Positions 17,911 through 29,195 of a stretch of 64,000 nucleotides of DNA are shown here, piece after piece (position 1 is the first letter of the stretch; each line of letters begins with the position of its first letter). The notes under the pieces were generated by a model. It was given only the letters and a program-made list of their open reading frames with translations, had not been told where the DNA came from and did not search any database. Source of the stretch: Brevundimonas sp. Leaf363 (GTDB lineage Bacteria > Pseudomonadota > Alphaproteobacteria > Caulobacterales > Caulobacteraceae); the NCBI RefSeq assembly GCF_001424025.1, contig NZ_LMPZ01000002.1, positions 666,714 through 730,713 of the forward strand, given 5' to 3'. The translations under genes were made by a program, and so were the position numbers.

Positions 17911-20907
17911 TTGAGAAACCCTCAGTACCGCCGGCGCTTGCTGGCCACCACCATGATCAGCGGCGCCCTTATGGCCGTCGCCGCCGCGCCGGCCTTCGCC
18001 CAGGATTCGGGCGAAGCTGAAGTCGAAGACGTCGTCGTCACCGGCTCGCGTATCGTCCGTCAGGACTTCGAAGCCATCAGCCCGGTCACGACCGTTTCCT
18101 CGGAAACCATCGAACTGACCCAGACGCTGACGGTCGACAGCCTGCTCAACACCCTGCCGTCGGTCGTCGCCGGCAACACGCGCAACTCGAACAACTCGGG
18201 CGGCGAAAGCTTCGCCACCGTCGACCTGCGGGGCCTCGGCCCGAGCCGCACCCTGGTGCTGGTTAACGGCGAACGCGTCCCCGCCTCCTCGACCACGGGC
18301 GTGGTCGACATCAACACCATCCCGGCCTCGCTGATCGACCGCGTTGAAGTCGTGACCGGCGGCGCCTCGGCCGTTTACGGTTCGGACGCCCTGGCCGGCG
18401 TCATCAACTTCGTTCTGAAGGACGACTTCGAAGGCGCCGAAATCTCGTCGACCTACGGCGCTGCTTTCGACGGCTTCTCGCCGGAGTTCGAAATCAACGG
18501 CCTGTTCGGCGGTTCGTTCGCCAACGGCCGCGGCAACCTGACCGTCTACAGCAGCTACTATAACCGCGAAGGCACCTTCCAGTCGGAACTGCCCTACTCG
18601 CGCACTTCGGGCGCCGTCCTGGTGGCCTCCGACGGTTCGTACGTCGTGGCCGACTCGGCCGCTCAGTGGCTGGACTACGTCAACAACAAGGGCGCCCTAG
18701 GCACCCTGGTTTCGGGCGGTTCGGGCACCCCGGCCTGGGGCACCGTCTACAACAGCGGCGCCAACCCGTTCCAGAACCTGTCCGCCACGGTCGGCGCGAC
18801 GGGCAACGACAACTTCATGGCCGGCGGCTATGACACCACCTGCGACGGCATCGCCAACACGACGCCGTACAACTCGGGCAACCTGTCGTTCAACGAAGCC
18901 GGTGAGCTGACGCCGCGCGCCGTCGCCGGCGCCTGCGCCGTGCCGGATCGCTCGGCTGGCTCGAGCCGCTACAACTTCGCGCCGGACAACTACCTGATCA
19001 TCCCGGCCGAGCGTTTCACGATCACCACGATCGGCACCTACGACATCACCGACGATATCAAGCTGCGCACGCAGGTCAGCTACACCAACAGCTGGCAGCA
19101 GGTTCAGCTGGCCCCGACCCCGGCCACCGGCCTGGTCGTGACCCTGACCCCGGCGATGCAGTCGCTGATCTCCAACCGTCACCCCGACCTGTGGGCCGCT
19201 CTGCAGTCGCGTCCCAATCCGCTGGCCTCTTTCACGATGGACCGCCGGATGAACGAAGTCGGCACCCGCGTGGGTGAGTCGGAGAACAACGCTCTTGCCA
19301 TCCTGAACACCCTGACCGGTTCGCTCTGGGGCGACTGGGACTGGAGCCTGACGGGTTCGTACGGCGTCAACAACTACACCGACTCCGGCCAGCACTCGAC
19401 CAACAAGACCGCCCTGGCCCAAGGCCTGGCGGGCTGCCAGAACCCGGACGGCTCTCCGCTGGCCGGCCAACTGCCGGGCTGCGTGCCGCTCGATATCTTC
19501 GGCGCCGGCACCCTGAACTCGACGATGGTCAACTTCCTGGACGTCCCGACGTTCTCGACGACCGAAGTGGAAGAAAAGCGCATCGCCGGCTTCGTGCGCG
19601 GTTCGGTCTTCGAGCTGCCTGCCGGTCCGATCTCGACCGTCTTCGGCTTCGAATGGCGTGAATCGTCGGCCGACTACCGCGTCGACAACGAACAGCGCAC
19701 GGGCAACATCTTCGGCTTCAACGCCGTTCAGAACCAAAAGGGTTCGATCGACGTCAAGGAACTGTACACGGAAATCGCGATCCCGCTGCTGGCGGATCTG
19801 CCCTTCGTAAACTACCTGGGCCTGGAAGGCGGCTACCGTTATTCGGACTACTCCACCATCGGTGGCGTCGACACCTACAAGGTGGGTCTGGAATACGAGC
19901 CGACCGACTGGCTGAAGATCCGTACCGTCTACAACTCGGCCGTTCGTGCGCCTTCGGTGTTCGAACTGTTCCAGAACGGCGACCAGGGCTTCGAAAATTA
20001 CATCGATCCCTGCGACGACGCTCAGAACCCGAGCGCTCAACTGCTGGCATTCTGCTCGTCGCAGGCCGGCGGCTATGACTTCACGGGCTTCACGCAGAAC
20101 AACGGTCAGACGGAAGCCTTCGCTTTCGGCAACCCGAACCTGCAGCCGGAAGACGCCGAAACCTTCACCGTCGGCGTGGTGTTCCAACCGAGCACCTTCC
20201 CGATGGGTCAGTTCCGCGCCTCGCTGGACTACTACGACATCGAGATCACCAACCTGATCGCCAGCTTCGGCTCGCAGTACTGGATCTCCCAGTGCTACGA
20301 CAGCCTGGGCGCCGACACGGCCGCTTGCGCCCGCGTCACGCGTAACACGCTCGACGGCCAAGTTGACTTCGTCAACACCAGCCGCGGCAACGTGGGCTAT
20401 CAGAAGACCAAGGGCTACGACCTGCAGATCGACTGGTCGATCCCGCTGGAAGACTACACCCCGCTGCCGGGTCGCCTGCGCATCAACGAACTGTTCACGT
20501 ACGTTGACTCGCTGGAAATCGACGGCGACGAGTACGCTGGCACCGGCTTCGCCGGTATCGGCGGCGTCGTCTTCGATGTGAAGTCGGTCCTGTCGGTCGC
20601 CTACGACATCAGCGACTGGACGTTCTTCACCCGCTGGACCTACATCGGTGAGACGGACGATATCGGCTTTGGCCCGAACTACTTCGATGGTTCGCCCGAG
20701 TACCTGCCGGAATCTTCGTACGTCGACCTGACGGCCCGTTGGGATGTCACCGACATGCTGCAAGTGACGGCCAACGTCGGCAACGTCTTCGACAAGCTGC
20801 CGCCGGTCACCGCCTCGGGCACGCTGTATGGCCAAGGCAACATCGACGGTCAGGTCTACCGCACCTTCGGCCGCACCTTCTCCGTCTCGGCGAAAGCGCG
20901 CTTTTAA
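17911..20907 (+). CDS. TonB-dependent receptor
   Basis: Outer-membrane active transporter energised by TonB-ExbBD. I choose the TTG at 17911 because GGGAGA lies 7 bases upstream and it gives a normal signal peptide (RNPQYRRRLLATTMISGALMAVAAAPAFAQ); the upstream frame to 17731 is not signal-like. The 998-residue product has a TonB box-like EVEDVVVTGSRI, a plug domain (VDLRGLGPSRTLVLVNGERV, IPASLIDRVEVVTGGASAVYGSDALAGVINFVL) and a long beta barrel ending in RTFGRTFSVSAKARF with a terminal aromatic residue. It belongs to the large Caulobacter/Xanthomonas class often used for oligosaccharides or peptides; the substrate is unknown. Confidence 0.94.
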   Translation: MRNPQYRRRLLATTMISGALMAVAAAPAFAQDSGEAEVEDVVVTGSRIVRQDFEAISPVTTVSSETIELTQTLTVDSLLNTLPSVVAGNTRNSNNSGGESFATVDLRGLGPSRTLVLVNGERVPASSTTGVVDINTIPASLIDRVEVVTGGASAVYGSDALAGVINFVLKDDFEGAEISSTYGAAFDGFSPEFEINGLFGGSFANGRGNLTVYSSYYNREGTFQSELPYSRTSGAVLVASDGSYVVADSAAQWLDYVNNKGALGTLVSGGSGTPAWGTVYNSGANPFQNLSATVGATGNDNFMAGGYDTTCDGIANTTPYNSGNLSFNEAGELTPRAVAGACAVPDRSAGSSRYNFAPDNYLIIPAERFTITTIGTYDITDDIKLRTQVSYTNSWQQVQLAPTPATGLVVTLTPAMQSLISNRHPDLWAALQSRPNPLASFTMDRRMNEVGTRVGESENNALAILNTLTGSLWGDWDWSLTGSYGVNNYTDSGQHSTNKTALAQGLAGCQNPDGSPLAGQLPGCVPLDIFGAGTLNSTMVNFLDVPTFSTTEVEEKRIAGFVRGSVFELPAGPISTVFGFEWRESSADYRVDNEQRTGNIFGFNAVQNQKGSIDVKELYTEIAIPLLADLPFVNYLGLEGGYRYSDYSTIGGVDTYKVGLEYEPTDWLKIRTVYNSAVRAPSVFELFQNGDQGFENYIDPCDDAQNPSAQLLAFCSSQAGGYDFTGFTQNNGQTEAFAFGNPNLQPEDAETFTVGVVFQPSTFPMGQFRASLDYYDIEITNLIASFGSQYWISQCYDSLGADTAACARVTRNTLDGQVDFVNTSRGNVGYQKTKGYDLQIDWSIPLEDYTPLPGRLRINELFTYVDSLEIDGDEYAGTGFAGIGGVVFDVKSVLSVAYDISDWTFFTRWTYIGETDDIGFGPNYFDGSPEYLPESSYVDLTARWDVTDMLQVTANVGNVFDKLPPVTASGTLYGQGNIDGQVYRTFGRTFSVSAKARF

Positions 20908-20935
20908 GGATCGGAAGATCTTACGAAACGACGGG

Positions 20936-20963
20936 GGGGCGGACCGAAAGGTCCGCCCCTTTT
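20936..20963 (+). terminator. Rho-independent terminator after TonB receptor
   Basis: A 10-bp GC-rich stem (GGGGCGGACC / GGTCCGCCCC) with a GAAA tetraloop is followed by TTTTCGTTT, 28 bp after the receptor stop codon. Confidence 0.88.
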
Positions 20964-21090
20964 CGTTTGCCCCCATGCCTGCCGGAGCGGCTTCCGTTCG
21001 GTCGCCGTTCAGGTTCGAGGCGCTACGCCCTGAAAATGTCATCCCGAACAGCCACGGTTGGCTATTCCCCAAACCGCGTCAGAGACCTTC

Positions 21091-21645
21091 ATGCTGCTTG
21101 AGCTCGCCATCGCCGCCGCCCTGTCCCTGCAATCCGCGCAGGATGAAGGCCCCATCGTCACCGGCGCGCGGGGCGAAGCGGCGGACTCCGTGCGGCTGCG
21201 CGAGGCGATCGCCTATTCCAACCCGCTGCCGGCTGGTGCGCCGACGCAGGATTACCCGCTGGTGGCCTGGTGCGAGGCGCTGGTGAACGGTCATGTCGCC
21301 CTAGGCGAGACGCTGACGGACCACAATGCGGAGGACGCCGAGCTGATCCGGTTGGCCAAGCTGGAGGCGCAGGACTTCCGTGGGGCTCTGGCCGCCGCGA
21401 CCCCGCGCCAGAGTGCGGCTGCAAAGGCCGCCGCCGACCGCGCAGCGGCAGAGGCCACGGCCAAGTGGACGCAACTGCTGGTCAATCCTGACGAGGTGGT
21501 GCGCAGCCAGGCCTTCGGTCTGTTCTTCGGCCTGCCCGGGCGCTGCGAACACGCCGCCCGCCGCATCCGCGCCAACATCACGACCCCGCCGGTGACCCCT
21601 GAAGAGGTGGGCCTGACGGTCGAGGCGGACCCGGCCGCCAACTAA
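21091..21645 (+). CDS. Hypothetical exported protein, 184 aa
   Basis: Start chosen at the ATG giving MLLELAIAAALSLQSAQD, a short signal-peptide-like leader; an upstream ATG at 21058 adds 11 residues without benefit. The mature part is helical with a long Ala-rich coiled-coil-like stretch (FRGALAAATPRQSAAAKAAADRAAAEATAKW) and a pair of cysteines (AWCEALV, GRCEHAARR). I do not recognise the family. It follows the TonB receptor terminator, so it has its own promoter. Its final codons contain a 20-bp sequence that recurs at 21983-22002. Confidence 0.6.
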   Translation: MLLELAIAAALSLQSAQDEGPIVTGARGEAADSVRLREAIAYSNPLPAGAPTQDYPLVAWCEALVNGHVALGETLTDHNAEDAELIRLAKLEAQDFRGALAAATPRQSAAAKAAADRAAAEATAKWTQLLVNPDEVVRSQAFGLFFGLPGRCEHAARRIRANITTPPVTPEEVGLTVEADPAAN

Positions 21646-22004
21646 GGCGGCTCGCTTCGACAGTCTTTTGCACCCTGAAAAACACGGTGCAAAAGGTGCA
21701 AAGAGTCCAATCCGCCCTCGGCCGTCGCCGGAGAGTCGACGTCTTCGTCAAGCGACAGACCCGAGACGACACGCGCGCCAGTCGCCACACGCGATCCAGG
21801 ATATGACAGCCACCAACCCAGGCGCGCGGGCCGGCACGCCGTCGCGCGCCAGCCGTTTTAAAACAGGCGCTTAGGGGCGTCGTCGACGACGCCACAGAAG
21901 GGTCTGCGCGCGGACGGCCGCCCCCGTCGACAAACGTCGTCCAGACTTCCAGCGCTTCGACGCCCAGATCACCGCGTCCCTGCCCCTGAAGAGGTGGGCC
22001 TGGG
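21646..22004. other. 359-bp convergent intergenic region with inverted and direct repeats
   Basis: No gene is supported here on either strand. It contains an inverted repeat TTTTGCACC (21666-21674) / GGTGCAAAA (21686-21694), immediately followed by a third GGTGCAAA copy. It also carries a second copy (21983-22002) of the 20-bp sequence CCCCTGAAGAGGTGGGCCTG found inside the preceding gene at 21596-21615. It separates the exported-protein gene from the end of metH and may be a rearrangement scar. Confidence 0.6.
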
Positions 22005-24670
<2,666 letters not shown>

Positions 24671-24671
<1 letters not shown>

Positions 24672-25753
24672 CAGGCCACCAACTCGAACGGTTCGAGGCC
24701 CGACAGGCGCAGGGCGACCGGCCGTTCCGAGATTGCGCGCGGTTTGAGCGGCGCGACCTCTTCGGCCACGTGCTTGATGTGGTCCGGCGTCGTGCCGCAG
24801 CAGCCGCCGACGATGTTGACCAGACCCGACGCGGCCCATTCTTCGATGAAGTGGGCGGTCTCGTGCGGCTGCTCGTCGTACTGGCCCATGGCGTTAGGCA
24901 GGCCGGCGTTGGGGTAGGCGGCGACCAGGGTGTCGGCCACGCGCGACAGTTCGGCGATGAACGGCCGCATCAGGTCGGCGCCGAGCGCGCAGTTGAAGCC
25001 GACGGCGAAGGGCTTGGCGTGGCGCACGCTGTTCCAGAAGGCCTCGGCCGTCTGGCCCGACAGGGTGCGGCCCGACCGGTCGGTGATGGTGCCCGAGATC
25101 CAGATGGGCAGGGCGGGCAGGCCCTCGTCCTCCAGGTCCTTGATCGCCTTGATGGCGGCCTTGCAGTTCAGCGTGTCGGTGATGGTTTCGATCAGATAGA
25201 GGTCGACGCCGCCTTCGTTCAGCGCCTGCACCTGATGGCGATAGGCCTCATAGACCTGGTCGAAGGTGACGCTGCGCGCGCCGGGGTCGTTCACGTCGGA
25301 CGACATGGACAGCATCTTGTTCAGCGGGCCGATGGAGCCGGCGGCGAAGCGCGGCTTGTGCGGTTCGCGCTCGGTCCAGCGGTCGGCGGCGGCGCGGGCC
25401 AGCTTGGCGCCCTCCAGATTGATGTCCCACACCGCCTGGGCGTCCAGGGCGTAGTCTTCCTGGGCGATCGTGGTGCCCGAGAAGGTGTTGGTCTCCGAGA
25501 TGTCGGCGCCGGCGGCGAAATACTGGTCGTGCAGGTCGCTGATGATGTCGGGGCGGGTGATGCAGAGGATGTCGTTGTTCCCCTTCATCTGATGCTTTTC
25601 GTCGTAGCCGTTGGCGGTGACGAAGCGGTCGGCGCGGAAGTCGGCCTCGTCCAGGCCGCGGCGCTGGATCATCACGCCCCAGGAGCCGTCGAGGACCAGG
25701 ATGCGCTGTTTGGCGGCGGCGTGCAGGGCGGCGATGCGGTCGGATCGGCTCAT
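24671..25753 (-). CDS. metH: Methionine synthase, homocysteine-binding subunit (MetH part 1)
   Basis: Zinc-dependent homocysteine S-methyltransferase domain that forms a functional MetH with the next gene. The 360-residue product shows [14 protein letters not shown], the zinc ligands C in [13 protein letters not shown] and the vicinal pair in [11 protein letters not shown], all as in the N-terminal module of full MetH. It starts at the ATG overlapping the metF stop (ATGA). Because both pieces are intact, in register with domain boundaries and overlap neatly, this looks like a stable gene split and not a frameshift. Confidence 0.94.
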
Positions 25754-26688
25754 TGCGCGGTCTCCCGAACGCCCAGCACGCGGCAGATGGCGTAGACCAG
25801 ATCGGCGCGGTTCAGGGTGTAGAAGTGGAAGTCGCTGAAGCCTTCTTCCTGCAGGCGCGCGCAGGTCTCGGCGGCGACCGAGGCGGCCAGCAGCTTGCGA
25901 GTCTCCGGGTCGTCGTCCAGCCCCTCGAAATGGGCGCGCAGCCAGTCGGGGATGGACGCCCCGCACGATCCGCACATCCGCGCCAGGCCGGTGAAGTTCG
26001 ACACCGGCATGATCCCGGGGATCAGGGGGATGGTCACCCCCGCCGCTCGCACCCGGTCGCGGAAGCGCAGGAAGGCGTCGATGTCGAAGAAGAACTGGCT
26101 GACCGCGCGGGTGGCGCCCGCATCAACCTTGGCCTTCAGCACATCGATGTCGTGGTCGATGGAGGGGCTTTCCGGGTGGCGCTCGGGATAGGCGCCGACC
26201 GTGACGTCGAAGCCTCCGACGCGGCCGATGGCGGCGGTCAGTTCGGTGGCGTTGGCGTAGCCGTCGGCGCGGGGCGCATAGACGCCGCCGATGCCGGCCC
26301 CGCCGGGTGGGTCGCCGCGCAGGGCCACGATGTGGTCCACGCCGATGGACTTGTAGCCTTCGATCACCTCATCGACCTCGTCGCGGCTGGCCTCGACACA
26401 GGTCAGGTGGGCGGCGGGTTTCAGCGTCGTCTCGGTGATGATCCGCTGGACAGTGCGGTGCGTCCGCTCGCGCGTCGAGCCGCCGGCGCCGTAGGTGACC
26501 GAGACGAAGGCGGGGCTCAGCGGCTCCAGTCGCCGGATCGCCTTCCACAGATTGGCCTCGGCCTCATCGGTCTTGGGCGGGAAGAACTCGAACGAGACGC
26601 GGACCGGGTTGTGGTTCGACCCGGCGCGCGCGACGGGGCCCAGCGGCGACAGCAGCAGGGCGCGGGCCTCTGCAAGATTGGCGGCCAT
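25750..26688 (-). CDS. metF: Methylenetetrahydrofolate reductase
   Basis: FAD enzyme reducing 5,10-methylene- to 5,10-methyl-tetrahydrofolate, the methyl donor for MetH. The 312-residue product has the conserved VSFEFFPPKTDEAEANLW start, FVSVTYGAGGSTRERT, HLTCV, LALRGD-like IVALRGDPP and the QFFFDIDAFLRFRDR block. It sits one base after the ArsR-methyltransferase gene and overlaps metH part 1, giving a clean methionine-synthesis operon. Confidence 0.96.
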   Translation of the reverse strand: MAANLAEARALLLSPLGPVARAGSNHNPVRVSFEFFPPKTDEAEANLWKAIRRLEPLSPAFVSVTYGAGGSTRERTHRTVQRIITETTLKPAAHLTCVEASRDEVDEVIEGYKSIGVDHIVALRGDPPGGAGIGGVYAPRADGYANATELTAAIGRVGGFDVTVGAYPERHPESPSIDHDIDVLKAKVDAGATRAVSQFFFDIDAFLRFRDRVRAAGVTIPLIPGIMPVSNFTGLARMCGSCGASIPDWLRAHFEGLDDDPETRKLLAASVAAETCARLQEEGFSDFHFYTLNRADLVYAICRVLGVRETAQ

Positions 26689-26689
26689 C

Positions 26690-27661
26690 TCAGGCGCTCC
26701 TCAGGGTGGATGCGGCGGCCTCGGCGGGCCGCTCGGACGTCCAGATGATGACGGTCAGCCCCTCGCTGTCGGGCGGCAGGGCGATGGCGGCGGACGGCTT
26801 GAGGCCGACTTCGGTCAGCCAGCGACGGATCTCGTCGTCGGCGAAACCCAGGCGGCGGTGCTGGTGCTCGTCCCGCAGATCCTCGTGGTCGTGCGGCGCG
26901 AAGTCGACGATCAGCAGCTTGCCGCCCGGCATGACCAGCCGCGCCGCCTCCGCGATGGCGGCGGCCGGATCGGCCAGGTAGTGCAGCACCTGATGGACCA
27001 GCACCAGGTCGGCGCTGCGCTCCGGCAGGCGGGTGGCGAAGATGTCGCCGTGGCGCAACTCGACCCGCTCCAGACCCGCGCGGCTGACATTGGCGCGGGC
27101 GATGTTCAGCATGTTCTGGCTGAGATCCAGGCCGATCGACACCCGGGCGCGGCGCGCCAGCAGGGTCAGCATCCGGCCGGAGCCGGTGCCCAGATCGACC
27201 AGCCGCTCGAACGGGCCGGGGCCGGCGGCGCGCTCGATGGCGGCCTCGACGGCGGTCTCGGAGACATAGCGCGAGCGAATGCGATCCCACTGGGGCGCGA
27301 CCTGTTCGAAATAGGCGGCCGCCTCGGTGTCGCGCTCGCGGCGCACGGTCTCCAGACCGATCAGGTCCGGGTCGTCTTCGGCGTCCTCGGCCAGGTCCAG
27401 CACGGTGTCGATCAGGCGGCGCGCGCGCGGATCGGACGACAGGCGGTAGAAAACCCGCGCGCCGTCGGGGAAGCGTTCGATAAGTCCGGCGTCGGCCAGA
27501 AGCTTCAAATGGCGGGACACGCGCGGCTGGCTCTGGTCCAGGATGCGCGACAGCTCCATCACCGACAGCTCCTCGACCGCCAGCAGGCCGAGCACACGCA
27601 GGCGCGTCGGCTCGCCGACGGCGCGCAGGGAATCGACAATGGGGTCTGCGGCGAGAACCAT
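26690..27661 (-). CDS. ArsR-family regulator fused to SAM-dependent methyltransferase
   Basis: Two-domain protein of 323 residues. About residues 8-90 form an ArsR winged helix (EPTRLRVLGLLAVEELSVMELSRILDQSQPRVSRHLKLLADAGLIERFPDGARVFYRL in part). Residues about 140-260 form a class I methyltransferase with LVDLGTGSGRMLTLLA and DLVLVHQVLHYL. As first gene of the metF-metH operon it probably represses the operon and may use its SAM-binding domain to sense SAM or S-adenosylhomocysteine, as known for SahR-like regulators; that is inference. The ATG at 27661 is used because a palindromic operator lies immediately upstream of it. Confidence 0.88.
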   Translation of the reverse strand: MVLAADPIVDSLRAVGEPTRLRVLGLLAVEELSVMELSRILDQSQPRVSRHLKLLADAGLIERFPDGARVFYRLSSDPRARRLIDTVLDLAEDAEDDPDLIGLETVRRERDTEAAAYFEQVAPQWDRIRSRYVSETAVEAAIERAAGPGPFERLVDLGTGSGRMLTLLARRARVSIGLDLSQNMLNIARANVSRAGLERVELRHGDIFATRLPERSADLVLVHQVLHYLADPAAAIAEAARLVMPGGKLLIVDFAPHDHEDLRDEHQHRRLGFADDEIRRWLTEVGLKPSAAIALPPDSEGLTVIIWTSERPAEAAASTLRSA

Positions 27662-27665
27662 GGGG

Positions 27666-27689
27666 TCATATAAAGATATCCTTATATGA
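27666..27689. promoter_or_regulatory. Palindromic operator of the methionine operon
   Basis: A 24-bp AT-rich palindrome (half site TCATATAA, core GATATC, half site TTATATGA), symmetric except for one mismatched pair. It ends 4 bp before the ArsR-methyltransferase start codon, so bound protein would block transcription. ArsR proteins typically bind such sites. No ribosome site fits between the palindrome and the ATG, so the transcript may be leaderless. Confidence 0.75.
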
Positions 27690-27770
27690 TTTAGCAAGCC
27701 TGAACCGCGCCCGCCTCGCGAAGGATTTTGGGCGAGGGCGCGTTCAACCTCGAAACGCTTGGAGGTTTGG

Positions 27771-28229
27771 ATGATCCGTCCCCTGTTGATCGCGAGCACG
27801 GCGTCGCTGGCCCTGCTCGCCGCGTGCCAGAAATCCGAGCCGGAGCCGGTGGACGCCGCACCGGCGACCGCCGCGTCGCCGCCGAGCGATGCGGCTGAAG
27901 CCGACCCCGCGCGGCCGCAGCCCGGCCCGCAGACGCTGGAGCAGATGCAGACCCGCGCCGAAGAGCGCTTCGCGCGCCTCGACGCCGATCAGGACGGCGT
28001 GGTCATCGCGGCCGAGCTGGAGGCTTCGGACGGTCGCGGCGGTCGCATGCTGGCCCGCGCGGACGCGGACGGCGACGGACGCATCACGCGTGCGGAGGCG
28101 CGCGCCGCGACGGCGGACCGCTTCCGCCGCATGGACGCCAACGCCGATGGCGTGGTCGGCGAGGACGAACGTCCCCAGTGGGGCGGCCGGCGCGGGCAGG
28201 GCGGCCCGGACGGCGCGCCCGCGGCCTAG
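27771..28229 (+). CDS. EF-hand lipoprotein
   Basis: Calcium-binding lipoprotein of 152 residues. The N-terminus is a lipoprotein signal (RPLLIASTASLALLAAC, lipobox LAAC). A Pro/Ala-rich linker leads to three EF-hand loops: DADQDGVVIAAE, DADGDGRITRAE and DANADGVVGEDE, all with the expected acidic ligands. The ATG has GGAGG five bases upstream. It is divergent from the methionine operon and its last 4 bp overlap the convergent dehydrogenase gene. It is probably periplasmic or outer-membrane anchored; partner unknown. Confidence 0.85.
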   Translation: MIRPLLIASTASLALLAACQKSEPEPVDAAPATAASPPSDAAEADPARPQPGPQTLEQMQTRAEERFARLDADQDGVVIAAELEASDGRGGRMLARADADGDGRITRAEARAATADRFRRMDANADGVVGEDERPQWGGRRGQGGPDGAPAA

Positions 28230-29152
28230 GCGACCGGCGTGACCAGCGGCCGTCCCGCGAAATGGGCGGCCAGGTTCTGTATCAGCAGGCCCAGCATGCC
28301 CTGGACGCCGGCGGTCGTGGCGCCGCCGGTGTGCGGGGTCAGGATGACGTTGGGCGTCTCGGCCCAGCGCGCCGGGTCCGTCGGCTCCTCCATGAAGACG
28401 TCCAGCGCCGCCGCGCCGAGCCGCCCGTCCCGCAGCGCGGCGATCAGGGCGTCCTCATCCACCAGCTGGCCGCGCGCGACGTTGACCAGCAGGCCGTGCG
28501 GACCCAGCGCCTCGATCACCGCGCGCGAGATCAGGCCCCGGTTGCTCTCGTCCGCGCGGCAGGCGACGACCAGGATGTCGCTGGCCTTCGCCAGGTCCAG
28601 CAGCGACGCCGCGCGCGGCCAGGCCGCCGCCTTGTCGCGCGGTCCCCACCATGCGGGCGTCATGCGCAGCGCGTCAGCACGCCGTGCGACGGCCTCGCCG
28701 ATGGCGCCCAGGCCGACGACGCCCACCTTCTGACCGGCCAGCGAGGGAGTGATGGTGCGGGTCTCGACGGTCCAGCCGCCGCTGCGCACCGCCGCGTCGC
28801 CGGTCACGATCTGGCGGCGCGAGGCCACGATCAGACCGATGGCGTGATCCGCGACGTCTTCGTGATTGACCCCCGGCGCATGGCTGACCGGCAGCCCCTT
28901 CGCCTTACACCAGTCCAGGTCGATGCCGTCATAGCCGGCCGTGAAGCAGGCGATCAGCTCCAGGTTCGGCAAGGCCTCCAGCACGGCTGTGTCCAGCGGG
29001 TACTCGCCCGCAACCACGACCGCCCGGACATCCTGCGCCGCCTCGACCGGCGGGCCCTCCCACAGGCGATAGACGTCGTAGGCGCTTTCGAGAAACGCGC
29101 TCAGCGGCGCGAGATGCCGCTGCATGATGAGGACGGCGGGGCGCTGGGTCAT
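28226..29152 (-). CDS. D-isomer 2-hydroxyacid dehydrogenase
   Basis: NAD(P)-dependent reductase for 2-keto acids such as glyoxylate or hydroxypyruvate. The 308-residue product has the dinucleotide motif GVVGLGAIGEAVA at about residues 143-155, the catalytic Arg in LLVNVARGQLVDEDAL, a Glu in DVFMEEPTDP and the catalytic His in LTPHTGG. The overall pattern resembles the GhrB/hydroxypyruvate reductase group. Substrate preference cannot be fixed from sequence. It is transcribed alone, converging on the EF-hand gene. Confidence 0.9.
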   Translation of the reverse strand: MTQRPAVLIMQRHLAPLSAFLESAYDVYRLWEGPPVEAAQDVRAVVVAGEYPLDTAVLEALPNLELIACFTAGYDGIDLDWCKAKGLPVSHAPGVNHEDVADHAIGLIVASRRQIVTGDAAVRSGGWTVETRTITPSLAGQKVGVVGLGAIGEAVARRADALRMTPAWWGPRDKAAAWPRAASLLDLAKASDILVVACRADESNRGLISRAVIEALGPHGLLVNVARGQLVDEDALIAALRDGRLGAAALDVFMEEPTDPARWAETPNVILTPHTGGATTAGVQGMLGLLIQNLAAHFAGRPLVTPVA

Positions 29153-29195
29153 GGCTATATGCTGACCCCGCGCCCCGCCGCCTGCAACCTTGGCC

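Noticed and set aside
18697-21072. 791-codon minus-strand open frame opposite the TonB receptor
   Set aside because: Mirror image of the receptor's codon bias; no motifs, no start signal.
21666-21694. TTTTGCACC/GGTGCAAAA as an NtrC enhancer (TGCACC..GGTGCA) or a terminator
   Set aside because: The arms are 11 bp apart, longer than the NtrC spacing, the site lies between convergent genes, and the T/A tracts are on the wrong sides for an intrinsic terminator.
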